DNA of 17,665 bases from Cryptobacterium sp. CAG:338. Lineage in GTDB: Bacteria; Actinomycetota; Coriobacteriia; Coriobacteriales; Eggerthellaceae. This document shows, piece after piece, positions 7,947 through 15,131 of the stretch. Location of the stretch: the NCBI GenBank assembly GCA_000435475.1, contig FR896049.1, positions 79,977 to 97,641 of the forward strand. The letters are read 5' to 3'. Made by a program: the position numbers and the translations under genes. Every line of letters begins with the position of its first letter. Positions within the stretch are counted from its first letter, which is position 1. The notes under the pieces are model-generated. The model worked only from the letters and a program-made list of their open reading frames with translations. It did not search any database and had not been told where the DNA came from.

Positions 7947-8861
7947 TTAGTCCTCAATCTTTTCTATTTCCTCTGCTGCTTGATGTTCAAATTTTTTATC
8001 AGCTTCAGCGCTCAAGTTTTTATCGTTAACGATATCTGTTTCTTCTGGGTTAATGAAATAATTATATGCGGTGCTAGCGATTACCTTTGTTGTTGTGAAA
8101 TCAAATAATCCACCTATAACTGCTCCAACGACAGGAACCATTTTTCCTAAGTTTATGATTCCTGTCTCACCAAATCTTGTAATAAAACGGAATCCAACCT
8201 TTCTGTTAATTGCTGTGAGTGTAGTGCCAGGGATTTTCTTGATTGCGTTCATGGCGAGTTTCTGTCCTGTGGTGATTCCTGCTTCTTTAAGCATGTCGGT
8301 TGCGGAAGATCCCGCAAGGCAAGCATAAATAAGCGTCTGAACCTGGTCAGTTCTTACTTCGTATCCTCCGATCATGGCAACGCCAGCTATCATGCGGAGT
8401 TGGACATAAAGCACGTTAGCTATATTTGCTGGAATTGAAGCAATACTGATAGGGAGTACAAAAAATCCAGCTGCCCCAGATAGGGCTCCAGAGGTAGTGC
8501 ATTTAATTAATTGATTTTTGATAAGTTCTTGGGCTGCTTTTTCGGGGGTGGAATATCGATCCGTATAACTGGCTACATATTCTTCTAACGGTTGGCTTAT
8601 GCCGGGTACTCCGTTAAGTGCTTTGTCGTAGCAAGTTCCCAATAGTTCCTGAACCTGCTCAGGGGTTATCTGGGTGTTAATTGTGTCTTTTGCGTTTTCG
8701 AGTACTGCACTACTAGCGTTTTTTACCGTACTTGCAGCAGTTTTAGCGCCGTTCTTTGCAGTGGTTCCGGCTTTCTTTGCATTTTCGGTTACTGTTCTGG
8801 CGCTTTTTTCGACAAAGTTTTTCACGTTATTGCTTTTCGAATTGGAGGGTTTTTCTGCCAT
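7947..8861 (-). CDS. EcsC family protein
   Basis: A 304-residue protein in two parts. Residues 1-65 are rich in Lys, Ala, Thr and Asn with repeated AKKAGTTAKNGAK-like and STVKNASSAVLENAKD patterns, giving a phasin-like amphipathic helix. Residues 70-270 resemble the EcsC family: two hydrophobic stretches (about 124-168 with GALSGAAGFFVLPISIASIP, and 238-270 with MVPVVGAVIGGLFDF) plus YEVRTDQVQTLIYACLAG between them. The C-terminal 30 residues are acidic. EcsC proteins are named after a Bacillus ecs operon gene; their biochemical role is unknown and membrane association is only suggested by the hydrophobic stretches. The ATG at 8861 has AAGGTAAG about 5 nt upstream. The gene is followed by a strong hairpin and preceded by 260 bp that contain a double palindrome, so it is probably a single-gene unit with its own control. 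Confidence 0.8.
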   Translation of the reverse strand: MAEKPSNSKSNNVKNFVEKSARTVTENAKKAGTTAKNGAKTAASTVKNASSAVLENAKDTINTQITPEQVQELLGTCYDKALNGVPGISQPLEEYVASYTDRYSTPEKAAQELIKNQLIKCTTSGALSGAAGFFVLPISIASIPANIANVLYVQLRMIAGVAMIGGYEVRTDQVQTLIYACLAGSSATDMLKEAGITTGQKLAMNAIKKIPGTTLTAINRKVGFRFITRFGETGIINLGKMVPVVGAVIGGLFDFTTTKVIASTAYNYFINPEETDIVNDKNLSAEADKKFEHQAAEEIEKIED

Positions 8862-8998
8862 GGTTACTTACCTTGCTCTATCGTTTTCTCGTTAAAACTT
8901 TCTCGATTTAATACCCTTAGATATTACTAGGAGATGTAAGGTTTTGCATCAGTCTAAGTTTTGTACCTCAGTGCCTCTTTTTAACGTACCATCTCATA

Positions 8999-9038
8999 TG
9001 TTCAGCAGCGTGAACAAAAATGTTCAATGCATTGAACA
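8999..9038. promoter_or_regulatory. Tandem palindromes, probable operator pair upstream of the EcsC gene
   Basis: Two 18-bp inverted repeats share the same arms and spacer length: TGTTCA-GCAGCG-TGAACA (8999-9016) and TGTTCAATGCATTGAACA (9021-9038, perfectly self-complementary over all 18 bases). Their centres are 22 bp apart, about two helical turns, so two dimers of one regulator could bind on the same face of the DNA. The site is about 140 bp upstream of the EcsC start and just downstream of the HIRAN gene's stop. No convincing -35/-10 pair could be placed with it on either strand. The half-site order (GTTC-N8-GAAC) is opposite to Gram-positive LexA boxes (GAAC-N4-GTTC), so LexA is not implied. 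Confidence 0.65.
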
Positions 9039-9122
9039 AATTAAACAATGCTCAAAAAAGCTCACTATGGGTGTTGATGTATGTAGGCGACTATAGTAAT
9101 CCCACTTCTTTACTGGCGAAAT

Positions 9123-9458
9123 TTACTGATTGTTACTTTTATCAGTAACATAAATTCCTGCTTGTACCTGCTTCCAGGTGTCTGCTTCTTTATTGACTTT
9201 AAGGATTCGGCATTCCAAGACATTACAGTGTCCAAAACGAAGCAGTAAAGCGGGAAGCCAATTTAAATCTCGGGGAACATAACCAATCTTTGTGTCCTTC
9301 CAATAAAGCGCAACGGCATCTGGATCATGCGGGTTGTTTTCCTCTACGATCATGGTTAAATTTGCGCCGACTTTAAGCTCGTCAAGCACAAGCGCGCCAT
9401 CCCAATAACGCATACCAGCAACATTAAAGTCGGTTATGTGGCGCGAGTAGATGCTCAT
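9123..9458 (-). CDS. Small HIRAN-domain protein
   Basis: A 111-residue protein that is essentially one HIRAN domain: FNVAGMRYWDGA at 11-22, EENNPHDPDAVALYW at 39-53 and IGYVPRDLN at 58-66. HIRAN domains bind DNA 3' ends (shown for the eukaryotic helicase HLTF), and stand-alone bacterial copies are common but mostly uncharacterised. The open frame extends 17 codons further upstream to 9509, but the ATG at 9458 is the likely start because AAAGGAAC lies directly upstream and the domain begins right after it. It reads in the same direction as the EcsC gene 260 bp downstream, and is divergent from the DUF4177-like gene. A role in handling damaged or invading DNA ends is a family-level guess. Confidence 0.8.
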   Translation of the reverse strand: MSIYSRHITDFNVAGMRYWDGALVLDELKVGANLTMIVEENNPHDPDAVALYWKDTKIGYVPRDLNWLPALLLRFGHCNVLECRILKVNKEADTWKQVQAGIYVTDKSNNQ

Positions 9459-9496
9459 TTCTGTTCCTTTCCTTTTTTGGTTCTTGTATCTCGAAG

Positions 9497-9526
9497 TGTA
9501 TAGAAGCAAAGCAATTTCTGTGTCCC
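9497..9526 (-). promoter_or_regulatory. Candidate promoter of the HIRAN gene with overlapping inverted repeat
   Basis: On the minus strand, GGGACA (9521-9526) and TATACA (9497-9502) are separated by 18 bp, about 38 bp from the ATG at 9458. The -35 side overlaps an inverted repeat, TCCCT at 9523-9527 against AGGGA at 9538-9542, with an alternative TGTCC/GGACA pairing at 9521-9538. That placement suits a repressor site. Both hexamers are imperfect matches, so this is a candidate only. Confidence 0.3.
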
Positions 9527-9698
9527 TATCATTGGACAGGGATGCGCCATGGTTTAGGTGTTACCTCGAACAATTAACTTCTTGTAAGCGTTCCGAGTTC
9601 TTTATTCCTGTATTCTGATGATGTTGTTCTTTTGGATGCGGCGTTATAGCCGTTAAGACTTGAAAGTTGGAAGTATCAACGCCTGAAAGGAAAGCATC

Positions 9699-9956
9699 AT
9701 GGGTTTCATGGATTTTAATGACCAAGCTGGACAAATAAATAACAATCCAGGTCAGTATCGCGTTATGCAGGTTGTTTTACGCGAAAAGTTTGTGGGAAAA
9801 GGTTCAAAGAACTTCAAAGAAATCGAAGATATTTGTAACCAACAGTTTGCACAGGGCTATCGCTTACATACCTTCGCCCAGTCCACTGCTGCTTCTGCTG
9901 GCTTCGGTGGCGGCGACCGTACGGTTTGTAATTTGGTGTTTGAGAAAATGTACTAA
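9699..9956 (+). CDS. Small DUF4177-like protein
   Basis: An 85-residue soluble protein. The order of features (QYRVMQVVLREKF, a helix KNFKEIEDICNQQFAQGYRLHTF, a short Gly/Ala-rich loop, then TVCNLVFEKMY) resembles DUF4177, a small beta-alpha-beta fold with the pattern 'gly-tyr/trp-x-leu/val ... phe-glu-arg/lys'. The function of that family is unknown. The ATG is preceded by GAAAGGAAAG at good distance. The gene stands alone, divergent from the HIRAN gene and followed by a hairpin terminator. The upstream region 9543-9698 shows no convincing -35/-10 pair. Confidence 0.65.
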   Translation: MGFMDFNDQAGQINNNPGQYRVMQVVLREKFVGKGSKNFKEIEDICNQQFAQGYRLHTFAQSTAASAGFGGGDRTVCNLVFEKMY

Positions 9957-10007
9957 ACGCGCATTTTTATTGATGCTGATTGAAGGACGCTTAAATAAGT
10001 GATGCTT

Positions 10008-10034
10008 AGCGGGACGACGCTTAATCGTCCCGCT
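10008..10034 (+). terminator. Hairpin terminator after the DUF4177-like gene
   Basis: A perfect 10-bp GC-rich stem, AGCGGGACGA (10008-10017) against TCGTCCCGCT (10025-10034), with a 7-base loop. It sits 52 bp past the DUF4177-like stop codon and is followed by TGCGTTTTGC, a weak T-run. Confidence 0.7.
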
Positions 10035-10103
10035 TGCGTTTTGCAACTAAATAGCTTCTAATATGGCGTTCAAACAACTAAGTTTCTGCTAACTAGAGAG
10101 GAA

Positions 10104-10122
10104 AGAAGCTAGTCAAGCTTCT
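10104..10122 (-). terminator. Probable terminator of the 407-residue minus-strand gene
   Basis: AGAAGCT (10104-10110) and AGCTTCT (10116-10122) form a 7-bp stem with a 5-base loop, 21 bp past the stop codon of the minus-strand gene. Reading on the minus strand it is followed by TTCCTCTC, a weak pyrimidine run. Together with the hairpin at 10008-10034 it separates two convergent genes. Confidence 0.45.
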
Positions 10123-10143
10123 ACAAGTGGCAAAGACAAATTG

Positions 10144-11367
10144 CTATCTTGTGACGTCGTTGTAGCTATCGCGATCGGTATACCAAGCATACGAATACGA
10201 ATTGCCAAACTCGTATGACCCGTTCGCTTCGTCGAATTCGTCGACGCCACTATAACCTCCATATGCTCCTCTGCGTCGCTGTTCGGCTTCCCATTCTTCT
10301 TGTTTTCGAATTCTCTCCATTGCTTTTTTATGGCGTTCTTTTTCCGCGCGGTCGCGCCTCGCGCGTTCTTGTTTTGTTAAGGGGTTAAGCCTGGTTAAGT
10401 GAGGTTTAAAGTAAAGTGAAGCATTTCCAAAATTGCCGCACATTCTCCCATAAACTCTAAGCGTGTTAATCAGTAACTCAACATCATCGAAGCATTTATT
10501 CGTGAGAAGCGCTAATTCAATTTTGCGATGAATAAGCTCTTTGCCCCAGTCTTTTTTAATAGGAAGCTTATCTTCAGGTTTTCTGCCGTAATATAGCTTC
10601 GACCATCCGCCAACTTGCCCATAGGCGCGTCTTAAGTTCCGCGAAAACGTTCCAAAGGCATTCCAGTATTCATGCTCACAAGATTTTATGCGTTCATGGA
10701 TTTCGGTAGGCAGAGCAATACTAAAGGCGGCAGCGAAGTTAGGTAGCGGCGGAGTATTTTGTAGAAAGTTCGAAGAAAGTCCTTCAGCATCTTTTCCATC
10801 CAGAATCCGATCAATGTTCTTTTGGAGAGCCTCGATAAGCGCTAGATTGAATCTGGGCCTAGGGATGCCTTTGAGAACTTCTGCTTCGTAGGCAAAATAC
10901 ATGGCGGTTTCGCCTACGTTCATAGGGGGAATTTCCGGGGTGTTTTGATCGGCGTTTTCCGAAATTAAGATCTTGCCAAACCTTTCAACGTCTTCAAGAT
11001 AAATGTTGAACTTCCAGTCCGATCCTAAGCTGCTTGCTTTGCGATAAAGGTAGTCTTCCCTAAAAATGTTTTCTTCAAGCACCTGTTTGGCACTCATAAT
11101 ATGAGTATCGCAACCTTTTAGATCGTTTACGTAAGGGTTTTTGGCGTCGAATTCGGTAAGGATTTTCTTGTAAAACCAAGGTTCGCTTTCCTGGTAGTTG
11201 GGTAACCCATATTTCTCTTGGATAGCTTTACATTTTTGAGCTATGTTGAAAGTGTCTTTTGCTTTCCCAAAAGGTAAAAGAGGCTTTGATAAAGCACCTT
11301 TGCACGCCTGCTCCCAAATCTGAGTGTTGTTTGACAGATATTTCAGGTCATCAAGATAGGTAGCCAT
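10144..11367 (-). CDS. Hypothetical protein, 407 aa, charged helix and Gly/Tyr-rich tail
   Basis: I do not recognise this protein. Residues 1-330 look soluble and mostly helical, with several aromatic-rich stretches (EPWFYKKIL, CEHEYWNAFGTFSRNLRR, GGWSKLYYGRKPEDKLP). No signal peptide, membrane segment or nucleotide-binding motif is visible. Residues 331-366 are a strongly charged probable coiled coil (ERARRDRAEKERHKKAMERI region). Residues 367-407 are a low-complexity tail rich in Gly, Tyr, Ser and Asp (GAYGGYSGVDEFDE, SYEFGNSYSYAWY), like a disordered or assembly-promoting tail. The ATG at 11367 has GAAAGGAGC about 6 nt upstream. It is a lone gene with its own hairpin after the stop, in an accessory stretch between a defence operon and core genes. 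Its base composition is not obviously different from its neighbours. Confidence 0.7.
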   Translation of the reverse strand: MATYLDDLKYLSNNTQIWEQACKGALSKPLLPFGKAKDTFNIAQKCKAIQEKYGLPNYQESEPWFYKKILTEFDAKNPYVNDLKGCDTHIMSAKQVLEENIFREDYLYRKASSLGSDWKFNIYLEDVERFGKILISENADQNTPEIPPMNVGETAMYFAYEAEVLKGIPRPRFNLALIEALQKNIDRILDGKDAEGLSSNFLQNTPPLPNFAAAFSIALPTEIHERIKSCEHEYWNAFGTFSRNLRRAYGQVGGWSKLYYGRKPEDKLPIKKDWGKELIHRKIELALLTNKCFDDVELLINTLRVYGRMCGNFGNASLYFKPHLTRLNPLTKQERARRDRAEKERHKKAMERIRKQEEWEAEQRRRGAYGGYSGVDEFDEANGSYEFGNSYSYAWYTDRDSYNDVTR

Positions 11368-11390
11368 CGTAGCTCCTTTCAGGATGGGTA

Positions 11391-11410
11391 CGATACTAGT
11401 TAGTATATCG
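11391..11410 (-). promoter_or_regulatory. Inverted repeat and -10-like hexamer upstream of the 407-residue gene
   Basis: The 20 bases from 11391 carry two alternative symmetries: CGATA/TATCG at the ends and ATACT/AGTAT offset within. Reading on the minus strand they include GATATACTAAC, with a good -10 hexamer TATACT about 38 bp before the ATG at 11367. No good -35 lies 16-18 bp upstream. Position and symmetry suggest a promoter with a bound regulator, but the case is weak. The rest of 11411-11530 shows nothing I can identify. Confidence 0.3.
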
Positions 11411-11530
11411 TAAGATAGTAAGTATAAGGAGCGCTTGAAGTCTTAATCATCCTTTGAATCCTTGCGTCTGGAGGGCAAATTTTAACGAGGGAGCATTGGT
11501 AATTTCGTTATGAATGCAGGTAGCATTTAT

Positions 11531-11560
11531 TTGCCATGAATGAAGGTATAGCGTTTTAAT
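11531..11560 (+). promoter_or_regulatory. Candidate promoter of the small membrane-protein gene
   Basis: TTGCCA (11531-11536) and TTTAAT (11555-11560), each a 5-of-6 match to the vegetative consensus, are separated by 18 bp. They lie 77 bp before the ATG at 11638. Confidence 0.45.
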
Positions 11561-11637
11561 CAGCTCCATTAGTGGTGACATTGGTCTTTTAAAGTAGGGA
11601 CAAATCTTTTACTCTTTCATTAAGGGAGGTAACCGGA

Positions 11638-12045
11638 ATGGCCTTCAAGATGGAGTTATACAAGGGTGGAGAGCTGCATTATCGAGCGGCGCGGCAGAGA
11701 CGATATTTCGTTGGAGCGTTTGTTCTTTGCGTTGTTCTGTTTGTAGTTGGATGTCTAAATAATGCACAATTCTTTGGTCAAGCAGGAGCGCTGTTCATTC
11801 TCTTGTGGTTGCTTTGCTTGTCGCTTGCTTTTCATGGGGCAGTTTGCGAATCTTACGCAGAACAATTTCCTTCTAGTGTCAAGCCTTGGTATTGGGCGAG
11901 CGTAATTGTTGCTGTTGGAATTCCTTTGTTGTCGAGTGCTATTGTTGTTGCGATAACGGGTCAATTTGCGTATTTGCTGATTTTTGCAGTAGCGGCGTTC
12001 TTTGTGCTGCGCAATCACCGTCTTGTGCATGTGGCGCTCAAATAA
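11638..12045 (+). CDS. Small membrane protein with four predicted transmembrane helices
   Basis: A 135-residue protein of unrecognised family. A polar, basic N-terminus (about 1-23, ending RAARQRR) is followed by four hydrophobic segments at about 24-41, 47-66, 85-107 and 109-124, and a short basic C-terminus (RNHRLVHVALK). The Arg-rich start suggests the N-terminus faces the cytoplasm. There are no catalytic motifs. The start is well supported by the strong site AGGGAGGT 8 nt before the ATG. It lies between the accessory region and coaE, with 115 bp before coaE. It resembles no transporter or sensor I can name. Confidence 0.75.
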   Translation: MAFKMELYKGGELHYRAARQRRYFVGAFVLCVVLFVVGCLNNAQFFGQAGALFILLWLLCLSLAFHGAVCESYAEQFPSSVKPWYWASVIVAVGIPLLSSAIVVAITGQFAYLLIFAVAAFFVLRNHRLVHVALK

Positions 12046-12160
12046 CAACGCAATAGAACGCGAATTCTAGGTTGACTTGCATGTGATAATTAAAAACATA
12101 CCCATGCGAGCATAATAACTTTGCTCGAGTACGCTGCAAAGCTAGTGAGAGGGGATTGCG

Positions 12161-12763
12161 GTGTTAAGCATTTTTGTTACGGGTGGAATCGGTTCAGGAA
12201 AATCCACGTTGATGGAGTTTCTTAAAGAAAAAGGTGCAGGTATTGTTCTCGCCGATGAAGTAGGTCATGAAAACCTGCATGATTCTGAAATGAAAGCAGA
12301 GTTAGTGAAGGCCTTCGGTCAAGAAATACTCGATACGAATGGTGAAATTATTCGCTCCGAACTTGCTGCTCGTGCCTTCGCCACGCCAGAAAATACCGCT
12401 CGTATGGATGCTATTACTCAGCCTAGACTTTACGAAGGCTGTTTGCGTCATGTTGTGAGTGTGGGGCAAACTCACGAAGTTGTTGTTTTAGAAATGGCAA
12501 TTCTTGACGGACGCGATGATTTCTACAAACATGCAGATATCGTGGTAGCAGTTACTACATCGCCTGAGGTGCGTGTTCGTCGCTTGATGGAATCGCGCGG
12601 TTTTTCCGAAGAAGATGCGCGAAACCGTCTTGCAAGTCAAGTACCAGAAGAGAACCGACTCGCTATTGCGGATGTGGTGTTTACCAACGATGGAACCTTA
12701 CAGGAATTTCAAGACCAAATTCAGCAATGGTGGGATTCTGACATCGCCCCAAGGCTTTCTTAG
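12161..12763 (+). CDS. coaE: Dephospho-CoA kinase
   Basis: CoaE catalyses the last step of coenzyme A synthesis, ATP-dependent phosphorylation of the 3'-OH of dephospho-CoA, in the cytoplasm. The 200-residue length is typical. The P-loop GGIGSGKST is at residues 8-16; VLADEVGHENL follows as the counterpart of the family's DAD substrate motif; and the LID and C-terminal parts are visible as RVRRLMESRGFSEEDARNRL, then QVPEENRLAIADVVFTNDGT. The start is a GTG with AGAGGGG about 7 nt upstream. A TTGACT at 12072 and a -10-like ACATAC at 12096 (18 bp spacing) could be its promoter, weakly. A short inverted repeat, CTTTGC/GCAAAG at 12119-12141, lies in the leader. coaE directly before uvrB is a typical actinobacterial order and part of the evidence for the host. 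Confidence 0.95.
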   Translation: MLSIFVTGGIGSGKSTLMEFLKEKGAGIVLADEVGHENLHDSEMKAELVKAFGQEILDTNGEIIRSELAARAFATPENTARMDAITQPRLYEGCLRHVVSVGQTHEVVVLEMAILDGRDDFYKHADIVVAVTTSPEVRVRRLMESRGFSEEDARNRLASQVPEENRLAIADVVFTNDGTLQEFQDQIQQWWDSDIAPRLS

Positions 12764-12826
12764 GTAAGTTTGTGTTAAGTTGCTTTGACTGTTCTGAATG
12801 ATAGTGCAACAGTTCAAGAGAGTTTC

Positions 12827-12924
12827 GAATTGCAGAATCTGCTGAATTGTATAATCTGCCGAACTCCAGACGCTGTCGAATTGCAGATTTAGATTGTAGA
12901 TTTTTTCGAATTACAGATTCAAAT
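12827..12924. repeat. Degenerate 17-bp repeats upstream of uvrB
   Basis: Four units start exactly 17 bp apart at 12827, 12844, 12861 and 12878: GAATTGCAGAATCTGCT, GAATTGTATAATCTGCC, GAACTCCAGACGCTGTC and GAATTGCAGATTTAGAT. A fifth unit, GAATTACAGATTCAAAT, starts at 12908 after a 13-bp insertion. Units 1 and 2 match at 14 of 17 bases, as do units 4 and 5; unit 3 is the most degenerate. Several units contain GCAGATT or AATCTGC, which are mutually complementary, so the transcript could fold. The second unit contains a perfect TATAAT. The remaining bases between coaE and uvrB show nothing else recognised. Confidence 0.75.
12850..12855 (+). promoter_or_regulatory. Perfect -10 hexamer TATAAT within the uvrB upstream repeats
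   Basis: TATAAT at 12850-12855, preceded directly by TG, lies about 100 bp upstream of uvrB. The sequence 17 bp upstream (GAATTG) is a poor -35, so a repressor- or activator-dependent promoter is possible. No actinobacterial or Bacillus LexA box was found here. Confidence 0.35.
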
Positions 12925-12951
12925 TTATAGGTAGGAATACAGGGAGGAATT

Positions 12952-15099
12952 GTGGCGCATCTTCAAAATTTAGAGGGCCATCAAATGGAGGGTAAATTAC
13001 CCATGGCACGTCTGTCGTCTCAACCCTTTGAGGTGGTTTCTCCTTATGAGCCTGCAGGTGACCAGCCAAAAGCTATTGCTCAATTAGCTAAAAATATTGA
13101 ATCTGGGATGCGTTATGAAACGTTGTTAGGTGTTACGGGTTCGGGTAAAACCTATACCATGGCTAAAACTATCGAGGCGGTACAAAAACCAACACTCGTT
13201 TTAGCGCCTAACAAAACACTTGCTGCTCAATTGGCGGCGGAGCTAAAAGAGTTTTTCCCGAACAACGCGGTGGTATATTTTGTCTCGTACTACGACTATT
13301 ATCAGCCGGAAGCTTATGTTCCAACAACTGATACCTTCATAGAAAAAGATGCTTCCATTAACGAGGAGGTAGAAAAGCTTCGTCATGCCGCAACTTCAAT
13401 GCTTTTATCTCGACGTGATGTTATCGTTGTGGCTTCAGTTTCTTGCATCTACGGTATTGGATCGCCGATGGAATACGCAGGTATGGCGGTATTTCTTGAT
13501 AAAGAGATCGAACAAGATCGTGACGAACTTATACATAAGCTGATAGATATCCAATATGATCGAAATGACTACGAATTGAAACGAGGCACCTTCCGCGTTC
13601 GAGGCGATTCGTTGGATGTATTTCCTCCCTATGCAGATAATCCGATTCGTGTGGAATTCTGGGGAGACGAAATAGAGGAAATATCTGAAATCGACAATGT
13701 TACCGGGGAAGTGCTCAATACATACGAGGCACTTCCTTTGTGGCCTGCCTCCCATTACGTAGCAGCCAGGCCAGCGATTGAGCACGCTCTTCAAACTATT
13801 CAAGAAGAATTACAGGAACGCTTGAAGCAATTCAATGAAGAAGGAAAGTTGCTTGAAGCGCAGCGCCTGGAGATGCGCACTTCCTACGATTTGGAAATGA
13901 TTGAGACGATGGGCTTTTGCTCTGGCATTGAAAATTATTCGCGACACCTGGATGGACGCGCTCCAGGTGAGCCTCCTTATACTTTGATCGATTATTTTCC
14001 CAGTGATTTTCTTTGCTTTATTGACGAAAGCCACGTGACGGTTCCTCAGATTCGCGGAATGTACGAAGGAGACCGCTCTCGTAAGGTGACTCTGGCAGAA
14101 CACGGTTTTCGTCTGCCTTCCTGTTTGGATAATCGCCCGCTTCGATTTGACGAATTCGAAGCGCGAGTTCCGCAGTTTGTTTATGTTTCTGCAACGCCAG
14201 GAGACTATGAGGAACGAGTAAGCGAAGCAAAGGTGGAGCAGATCATTCGTCCAACGGGATTGCTGGATCCAGAAATTGATGTTCGCCCCATTCTTTCGCA
14301 AATTGACGACATTATCGATGAAGCGAAAATACGTGCAAAGCGCGACGAGCGAGTTCTTATTACGACTTTAACCAAGCGTATGGCGGAAGATCTAACTGAA
14401 CATTTGCTTGATCAGGGGGTTCGAGCACGCTATATGCATTCTGATATCGGGACGCTTGAGCGTGTTGAAATTTTGCGAGATCTTCGCAAGGGCGAATTCG
14501 ATGTTTTGGTTGGCATCAATTTGCTTCGAGAGGGTTTGGATTTGCCAGAAGTTTCACTGGTTGCCATTTTGGATGCAGATAAAGAAGGTTTCTTGCGCAA
14601 CCATCGCTCACTTATTCAGACTATTGGTCGTGCAGCGCGTAATGCGGGAGGTCAAGTGATAATGTATGCCGACAAAATCACTGACTCCATGGATCGCGCG
14701 ATCACTGAAACGCGCCGTCGTCGTGCAATTCAGATGGCGTACAACGAAGAGCATGGCATAGTTCCGAAAACAATCCGCAAGGGCATCAGCGACATTACTG
14801 ATTATCTCGAGACCGACGAAGGTAAACGTAGCGCTGAAGAGGTTAACGCTGAATTGGCAGGTTATTCCCGTAGTGAGATGTTGCGCATTGTTGCATCCCT
14901 TGAAGAAGAAATGCTTGAGGCTTCGACGGCGATGGACTTTGAACGTGCCGCGGCGGTGCGCGATCAGGTGGTTAAACTTCGTGCACAACTTGAAGGCAAA
15001 GCTGAAGAGGATATTTTGGGCGATTTGAAAAAGACTGCACGAAAGGGCAGTGCTTTTGGTGCCCGCAAAAGTTCCTACGGTGGAGGAAGACGTTCATAG
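12952..15099 (+). CDS. uvrB: Excinuclease ABC subunit B, UvrB
   Basis: UvrB is the damage-verifying helicase of nucleotide excision repair: UvrA loads it at lesions and UvrC then incises. All core elements are present (numbered from 12952): GDQPKAI near 37-43, Walker A GVTGSGKT at 60-67, the beta-hairpin YYDYYQPEAYVP at 113-124, Walker B DESH at 358-361, motif VI QTIGRAARN at 556-564, and the UvrC-binding UVR helices at about 648-682. It ends with a basic Gly/Ser-rich tail (KSSYGGGRRS). The start is uncertain: GTG at 12952 has a strong AGGGAGGA but only about 4 nt of spacing (715 aa), while ATG at 13003 has GGAGGG 10 nt upstream and starts close to the conserved domain (698 aa). coaE lies 188 bp upstream. 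Downstream, an imperfect AGGCA/TGCCT pair just after the stop is too weak to call a terminator. Confidence 0.97.
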   Translation: MAHLQNLEGHQMEGKLPMARLSSQPFEVVSPYEPAGDQPKAIAQLAKNIESGMRYETLLGVTGSGKTYTMAKTIEAVQKPTLVLAPNKTLAAQLAAELKEFFPNNAVVYFVSYYDYYQPEAYVPTTDTFIEKDASINEEVEKLRHAATSMLLSRRDVIVVASVSCIYGIGSPMEYAGMAVFLDKEIEQDRDELIHKLIDIQYDRNDYELKRGTFRVRGDSLDVFPPYADNPIRVEFWGDEIEEISEIDNVTGEVLNTYEALPLWPASHYVAARPAIEHALQTIQEELQERLKQFNEEGKLLEAQRLEMRTSYDLEMIETMGFCSGIENYSRHLDGRAPGEPPYTLIDYFPSDFLCFIDESHVTVPQIRGMYEGDRSRKVTLAEHGFRLPSCLDNRPLRFDEFEARVPQFVYVSATPGDYEERVSEAKVEQIIRPTGLLDPEIDVRPILSQIDDIIDEAKIRAKRDERVLITTLTKRMAEDLTEHLLDQGVRARYMHSDIGTLERVEILRDLRKGEFDVLVGINLLREGLDLPEVSLVAILDADKEGFLRNHRSLIQTIGRAARNAGGQVIMYADKITDSMDRAITETRRRRAIQMAYNEEHGIVPKTIRKGISDITDYLETDEGKRSAEEVNAELAGYSRSEMLRIVASLEEEMLEASTAMDFERAAAVRDQVVKLRAQLEGKAEEDILGDLKKTARKGSAFGARKSSYGGGRRS

Positions 15100-15131
15100 G
15101 CAAGAACGATTATGCCTGCCGCCCTTTATAT

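Noticed and set aside
9005..9038. LexA/SOS box
   Set aside because: The half-sites are in the reverse order (GTTC-N8-GAAC) compared with known Gram-positive boxes (GAAC-N4-GTTC).
8998..9096. A 32-codon plus-strand open frame starting at the first palindrome (begins MFSSVNKNVQ)
   Set aside because: There is no ribosome binding site upstream, and its sequence is dictated by the palindromes.
9459..9509. N-terminal extension of the HIRAN protein
   Set aside because: The extra 17 codons overlap the ribosome binding site and candidate promoter of the better start at 9458.
12827..12924. CRISPR array
   Set aside because: Units are only 17 bp, contiguous and degenerate, without unique spacers of constant length.
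13810..14301. Minus-strand 163-codon open frame inside uvrB
   Set aside because: It lies opposite highly conserved UvrB helicase motifs and shows no family resemblance.
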